Position numbers and translations under genes: made by a program
Notes under the pieces: generated by a model
What the model was told of the DNA's origin: nothing
Databases searched by the model: none
What the model saw: only the letters and a program-made list of their open reading frames with translations
Assembly (NCBI GenBank): GCA_004794785.1
Contig: SJOL01009893.1
Span: 270,666 to 334,665 of the forward strand
Length of the DNA stretch: 64,000 bases
DNA from: Opisthorchis felineus
Taxonomy: Eukaryota; Platyhelminthes; Trematoda; Opisthorchiida; Opisthorchiidae
Reading direction: 5' to 3'
Shown here: positions 59,316-64,000 of the stretch, piece by piece
Numbering within the stretch: position 1 is the first letter of the stretch
Layout of the letters: the number at the start of each line of letters is the position of its first letter

Positions 59316-60420
59316 ATAGTGCTTCGCGCCTATACGGTTTTCTGCCGCGTATATAAGTGCATGCTTCAAACTTCGATGTACTTGCGCAGACGCCCCGTGG
59401 AACCCTCATTCATTCGATCTGGCTTGTCCGCGGTCTACACTCACATGTCCTCCTACTGATTGGAAATTTCTCGTGACTCTGCATCGGCCTGACTCCACTT
59501 GTCTCAGTCTCCTCGTCTAACCCGCATCCAGCTGCCACGGAAATGCGTTCCCCCTGTCCGATTGCGACAACCTTGACGATCGTTACGGGGCTGTCCAGAA
59601 ACCGAAGTATGTCAGTGCAATGATGGCATGGCACTGCCATACCCAGTCTGATAAAACTCCCACAACTTCTTTCTGTAGAATCTCGACAGCAGCCTCTCGC
59701 CCACTCGAGCCTGTAATCGCAACCACAAACAAAATTTTCACCTCGGCCCAACCGCCTCGTTCTAAACCGCTGAACTTATTGTTCGGACTTAACCAACCTA
59801 GATTCCTGCCGCAATTTCGGCTTGCCTCTTCCAAAAGTTCAATTTCATTTACGGTGTTCGATTGTCCCTATGCATTTGCCCCATCTCGCCGTCAGCACCA
59901 CCCCTTACACCTGACCACCCTGTAACAGTGACACCAGTGAGTCTACTCAGTTTCAATTTAGACCATAGTTTTGAGACAAAAACCTGCCATTTGTCTCCAG
60001 ATCGGATTCTTCTACCTCCATCTCCATTGCCATTTACTCGACCGCCCAAGGTCACTCATGGCCTGTAACGGTTTTCAGTTTTAATTCGGGTCAGCCGGCT
60101 TCATCTTTTAACTTGTCGTACCTCATGCTCATTATCCTCTTTTTTCGGTTCCCACAACTGTGGTGACTTTTCACGTAATAAGCATGCCCGTTATGTTGTT
60201 ACCTGCCGTGTTCAGGTTGTAACGACCCGACCATGCCTCAATCAGCATGCTCTCTACAAGTTACTATTAATAATGCCCAATGTTTATGACAGTGTCCCCT
60301 TTCCGAGCATTTTCCTGTACCCACAAACTCCGCCAGTTATTTTTTATTCTGACTGTAACATTATGAGCATGCCTGACGGCATGCCACCCACCAGTTGGGA
60401 ATAAACGTTATTAATATTAC
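59316..60420 (+). mobile_element. Secondary insertion in the Pao element (about 1.1 kb, possible solo LTR)
   Basis: The Pao reading stops at about 59315 (RGMYH) and resumes near 60421 (LEKGYIGRVADAP). The intervening DNA has no Pao similarity, is C-rich, has a TATATAAG motif near 59351 and an AATAAA near 60401, and holds a TGTAACGG word at about 60064. TATA plus polyadenylation signals in a 1.1-kb (or 0.36-kb) piece would suit an LTR, but terminal repeats and a target-site duplication could not be confirmed by eye. Confidence 0.55.
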
Positions 60421-61431
60421 CTGGAGAAAGGATACATTGGACGGGTGGCAGATGCCCCCAAACAGTCATCAAATACAAAGTAGTGGTACCTCCCACATCA
60501 TCCGGTCATCGACCCGAAAATGCCAGAAAAGATTCGGGTCGTCTTCGACTGCGCTGCCAAACGTCATGGTGTGCCCCTAAATGATCACCTGTATCAAACC
60601 CCTGATTTAACCTCAAAACTTGTAAATGTTAAGCTCGGCTTTCGTTTAGAGCAAGTTGCTGTGGCAGCGGACATCGAAGAGATGTTCCTGCAGGTCAAGG
60701 TTGACCCCTGTGATAGAGGTGCTCCAAAATTCCTGTGGTGGGAAAACAATAGGTTCCTTGGAGAACCTAGTGAATTTCAATTGACACCCCACCCGTTTGG
60801 CGCCACCTCCTCCCCTTTCTGTGCAACGTTCGACTTACGGAAGACGGTTGAAGAATTTGGCTCAGGTTATGCCATATCAGCCTTCAGTGCGATAGGCAAT
60901 AATCTATATGTTGATGGCTGCTTAAAGTCTTTGCCGAACTCTGTAACGGCCAAATGCTTCGTAAACGAGATTAGGGCTTTGCTCTCAAAGGGGGGTTTCC
61001 GCATGAGGAACTGGACTTCCGATGGTCGCGGGGTATTGTCAGCCATTGATCCAACCAAACTCAAATCCGGTGTGGGAAACATAGCTACGGACCCATTGAC
61101 AATCAAGCGTGCCCTAAGGGTGCAGTGGGATACGGACTCCGATGCACTTGTGATCGCCTTTAATTTACCGGCGAAACCTCCAACGCGCAGAGGCGTTCTT
61201 TTCTGTATATCTTCACTGTATGATCCTCTGGGATTTGTTTCTCCGTGGTTAGTACCAGGCAAGTGTCTACTGCAATCCATGTGCAAAATTGCACTTGGTT
61301 TGAACGACCCGTTGAAACATACCAATCTCACTTGCTGGGAGAATTGGTTATCTTACCTTCGTAGCCTCCGTAACCTGCGGTTCCCCAGGTGTATAAAGCC
61401 CAAAGAGGTTAATGGTATTCCATATGCCTAA
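60421..61431 (+). pseudogene. Pao reverse transcriptase, catalytically dead
   Basis: The longest open stretch is 303 codons (60520-61431). Motifs in order: WYLPHHPVIDP, IRVVFDCAAKRHGVPLNDHL, LVNVKLGFRLEQVAVAADIE (first catalytic Asp kept), PFGATSSPFCA, then NLYVDGCLKSLP. The family box is YVDD; the second aspartate is glycine at about 60911-60925. A stop lies before WYLPHH, and translation ends in TAA at 61429-61431 immediately before the RNase H block. Role in live elements: copying the RNA genome into DNA. Confidence 0.88.
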
Positions 61432-61895
61432 CTTCATGTATTTTGTGATGCATCAAAATTTGCATATAGCGTGGTGCCATATGCTCGCTTTATGGTGAAC
61501 ACTAAAGTTTCTGGCTGTCCGTTTGTCTTCTCGAAGGCGCGGGTAGCTCCCCTCAAGTCCGTTTTAATACCAAGGTTAGAGTTGACAGCTGCGTGTTTGG
61601 CAGTCCGAGTAGCAGATACAACTGAAGCAAGTACAAAGGACGACTTCCAACGTACTGTGTTTTGGCAGATTCTATGATTGTTCTCTACTACATCCATAAC
61701 GTATCTTCAAGATTTTGTACCTTTGTTTCAAATCGACTAACAGTTATTCGTGATATGTCGTCACCAACTCAAGGGAGACATACAACGTCGGAGAACAATC
61801 CAGCTAACATTACCTCTCGAGGGACATACATCCTCAGTTCGCTGCGTAGGTGGTTAACCGGGCCAAGATTTTTACTCAAACTACAGAGAAATTGA
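61432..61895 (+). pseudogene. Pao RNase H remnant
   Basis: LHVFCDASKFAYSVVPY starts directly after the TAA, then RVAPLKSVLIPRLELTAACL, both hallmarks of the Pao RNase H. A frameshift near 61665 interrupts the ADSMIVLYYIHN block, after which FVSNRLTVIRD and SENNPANITSRGTYI continue in another frame. Role in live elements: degrading the RNA strand during reverse transcription. Confidence 0.8.
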
Positions 61896-62329
61896 CCTCC
61901 GCGGTCTCGGCTTACGCAGCCCGATGGGGTCATGTTGAAGAGCTTTGTAGCACAGGTTAACCGATTGTGGCGAAATGATGGCATGTCCCCACTAATGACT
62001 CGGTTTTCCTGTTGGCTAAAGCTACAGAAATTTGTGGATTGGTTACTGCGGTACAAACAATAACCGTTGATTAAGACGGGCAAGGCCAGTAAAGGGGCTC
62101 TATCTTCCGGTGTTATCAAAGTATCCAAATTCCACCAAGCATGTAATTGTTTGATAAAGATCGTGCAATCCAGTCACGTCGCACATGAGTTACATCAGGT
62201 TAACGCATCTGTACTGGATGCGAAGCGTCCAAGCAAGCGGATTAAAAACGGCATCTTACGAAAGTTGTCACCTGGTTTGATTGATGGCGTTGTGTGCGTA
62301 GGGGCAGGCTTAGGTCCTCGAACTACAGT

Positions 62330-63007
62330 CAGTCGGTAAAAAATCCAGCTGTTCTTCCGAGCCGACATCCTGTTACTGCCTTGATCATACGTCACTTTTA
62401 TGAAGTTGAAGGGCGCTGTGGAGCAGCGCAGGTTTTGGCCTCTATCCAACAGCGATATTGAATTATCAGTGAGACCCGCGCCGTTAAACGAGTGATTTGT
62501 GTGTGCTCTTTATGCAGGCGCCGGCCCGCACAGCCCGGCACACAACCGATGGCTCCATTGCCGGCAGACAGAGTACAAGCGGGTTGGTGCCCCTTTAAGC
62601 GCGTGAGAGTAGACTACTTTTGACATTTTAAGACCAAACGAGGGCTTTCGCATGAAAAACGCTGTGGCTGTATCGTTAACTGTCTAAAAACTCGAGCGGT
62701 TCATCTAGAAATGGCAGGCAGCCTGTCGACCGACTCATTCCTCCACCGTTTGATGCGATTCGTTGGTAGACGTGGCAAGCCTACCGATATCTACAGTGAC
62801 AAGCGTACGAACTTTGTTGGAACACTAGCAGAATTTTGGTATGATATAGAGCGATGAAGTTAGAGTAAAATATCGGACCGACTTTTGTCTAGGGATATAC
62901 AGTGATACTTAAATCCACCAGCAGCTAGCCATCGCGGTGGTGTGTGGGAGCGTATAATCAGGTAGGTACGACGTATCCTTTTGTCTTTGCAAGGAACCGT
63001 GTTCGAC
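62330..63007 (+). pseudogene. Pao integrase remnant
   Basis: Fragments in order: LIIRHFYEVEG (zinc-binding region), ICVCSLCRR (second Cys pair), VRVDYF followed by a TGA where the family has Gly, TRAVHLEMAGSLSTDSF, GKPTDIYSDKRTNFVGT (second catalytic Asp kept, next Asn-Gly changed) and SHRGGVWERIIR (the catalytic Glu). Multiple stops and frame changes. It breaks off near 63007 at the second insertion. Confidence 0.82.
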
Positions 63008-63560
63008 CGATGAACAATAATATTATAATAAGGTTCATTCCCAACTAGTGGGTGCCATTCCTTCAAGCATGATCAGAATTTTACAGTCAGAATAAGAGCA
63101 TGACTGGTGGGGTTTGTGGGTACTGGGAATTCCGTGGAAAAGGGACGGCGACATAAAGAGTGGGCATTATCCGAAGTAGACTTGGTCACGCTTGAGGCGG
63201 TATGGGCAGGGAACCAAAATTACAAGAGCTCTTTCTTTCTTATGTGGAACATGTGAGATGAGACAAGGTACGATCGTTAAGATTTGAAAGTGGCGGGCGA
63301 AAACAATACGAGAGAGGGCATAGCGAGAGGCTTCCTGCCTCTTACGTGATAAAAATAGTAAAAGAAAAACTTCAATCTGCAGGAAAAGTGGACCCAGAAT
63401 AATGGATCAGGAGAGGCAGCATAACTGGCACGATCTGACCGGCCGATCTTAACTAAAGTTTAAAACCTTTACCGAGGTCTCGTAGCCTTGGGCTTTTGGG
63501 CGCATGGCCAGAGTCATGAAAAGCGTAAGTGGTGGAATATGCAGTACGGATAAATGGTAG
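63008..63560. other. Second insertion in the Pao element (about 0.55 kb)
   Basis: Between LLSLQGTVF of integrase and the later ILNNRP block lies about 550 bases without Pao similarity. It has A/T-rich flanks (ATAATATTATAATAAGG at its left end). No ends or duplication were recognised. Confidence 0.45.
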
Positions 63561-63574
63561 TAGGAAATTCAGAA

Positions 63575-64000
63575 TCACAACTGAACACGCTCCTTATACA
63601 GGCAGAGCAGATTCTAAATAACCGACCTATAGTCCCGCTATAATCAGACAGTAACGATTTGGAGCCGCTTACTCCAAGCAGTTTGTTGATTATGCGGTGT
63701 TGTCCTGCGATACCCGGTCGCGACGATTTGGCTTCTCGATACCATACCGGTTGGAAACGGGTCAATTATATTGATGGCTCATTCTGGCGTCGTTGAATAA
63801 AGGGATATCTGCCGATGTTGCAGGCGCGTACTAAGTGACTCAGAGCCCCTCAAGACTTGAAACGAGGAGACTTGGTTCTGGTTTCTGGTGAAGATGTGCC
63901 TCCTAAAAAATGGCCTGTAGGAGTAGTGGATAGTTGTGATGCGAGCCCAGATGGCTTATTGAGAACCCTACATGTTAGAACGGCGAGCGGCTTTCTTAAG
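63575..64000 (+). pseudogene. Pao C-terminal domain after integrase
   Basis: Blocks AEQILNNRPIVP, SNDLEPLTPS, a frameshifted W-rich segment (GWKRVNYIDGSFWRR), then LKRGDLVLVSGEDVPPKKW and GLLRTLHVRTASGF, typical of the conserved domain (DUF5641-like) at the end of Pao polyproteins. It stops at the window edge. Confidence 0.78.

Larger units (their letters stand above)
57391..64000 (+). mobile_element. BEL/Pao LTR retrotransposon, decayed, runs off the window
   Basis: Plus-strand gag, protease, reverse transcriptase, RNase H, integrase and C-terminal domains follow in the standard Pao order. Two foreign segments interrupt it, at about 59316-60420 and 63008-63560. Stops, frameshifts and lost catalytic residues show it is non-autonomous and old. 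No 5' LTR was identified upstream of gag, and the 3' LTR would lie beyond 64000. The gag start is at or before 57391. No attempt is made here to reconstruct the protein. Confidence 0.9.

Overview
This window reads as nuclear DNA of a repeat-rich animal, most likely a parasitic flatworm (cestode or trematode). The reasons are one sparse split gene with GT-AG introns, many decayed RTE-like LINE pieces, a BEL/Pao retrotransposon, tRNA-derived SINEs and hammerhead-ribozyme repeats of the kind known from flatworms. Nothing bacterial (operons, dense ORFs, ribosome binding sites) is present. The species call is an inference.

Layout. Positions 1-39 kb are almost entirely repeat-derived or unassigned DNA. 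They hold LINE remnants near 3.0-3.5 and 5.3-7.1 kb, and tRNA-headed SINEs at about 0.45, 8.3, 9.6-9.9, 27.4 and 33-38 kb. They also hold most copies of a roughly 300-bp repeat that carries a type I hammerhead ribozyme (2.8, 13.1, 20.6, 23.2-24.1, 29.2-30.1 and 36.0 kb). Positions 39.8-48.1 kb hold the one protein gene I can reconstruct, on the minus strand. Three exons (47672-48077, 46698-46918, 41142-43087) join in frame with consensus splice sites. If the first visible ATG is the start, they encode 856 residues: a La motif most like that of LARP1 proteins, followed by a long low-complexity Q/P/S/A-rich tail. Its first intron contains a copy of the hammerhead repeat. Positions 49-54 kb are LINE fragments broken by SINE insertions. 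Positions 54.9-57.2 kb carry a minus-strand ORF that looks like a LINE ORF1. Positions 57.4-64.0 kb hold a decayed BEL/Pao element on the plus strand (gag, protease, RT, RNase H, integrase) with two secondary insertions and many inactivating changes. It runs off the right edge.

The most interesting signal is the hammerhead repeat. Units are arranged head-to-tail with 301-307 bp periods. The ribozyme has stem I (GCCTAC/GTGGGC), the CTGATGA and GAAA core boxes, and a self-complementary stem III (ACCGGT), which suggests action as a dimer. Several loci contain divergent inverted copies, and several copies break at nearly the same place. This matches the known retrozyme / small circular ribozyme RNA type of element. 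I cannot tell from sequence alone whether this family has been described.
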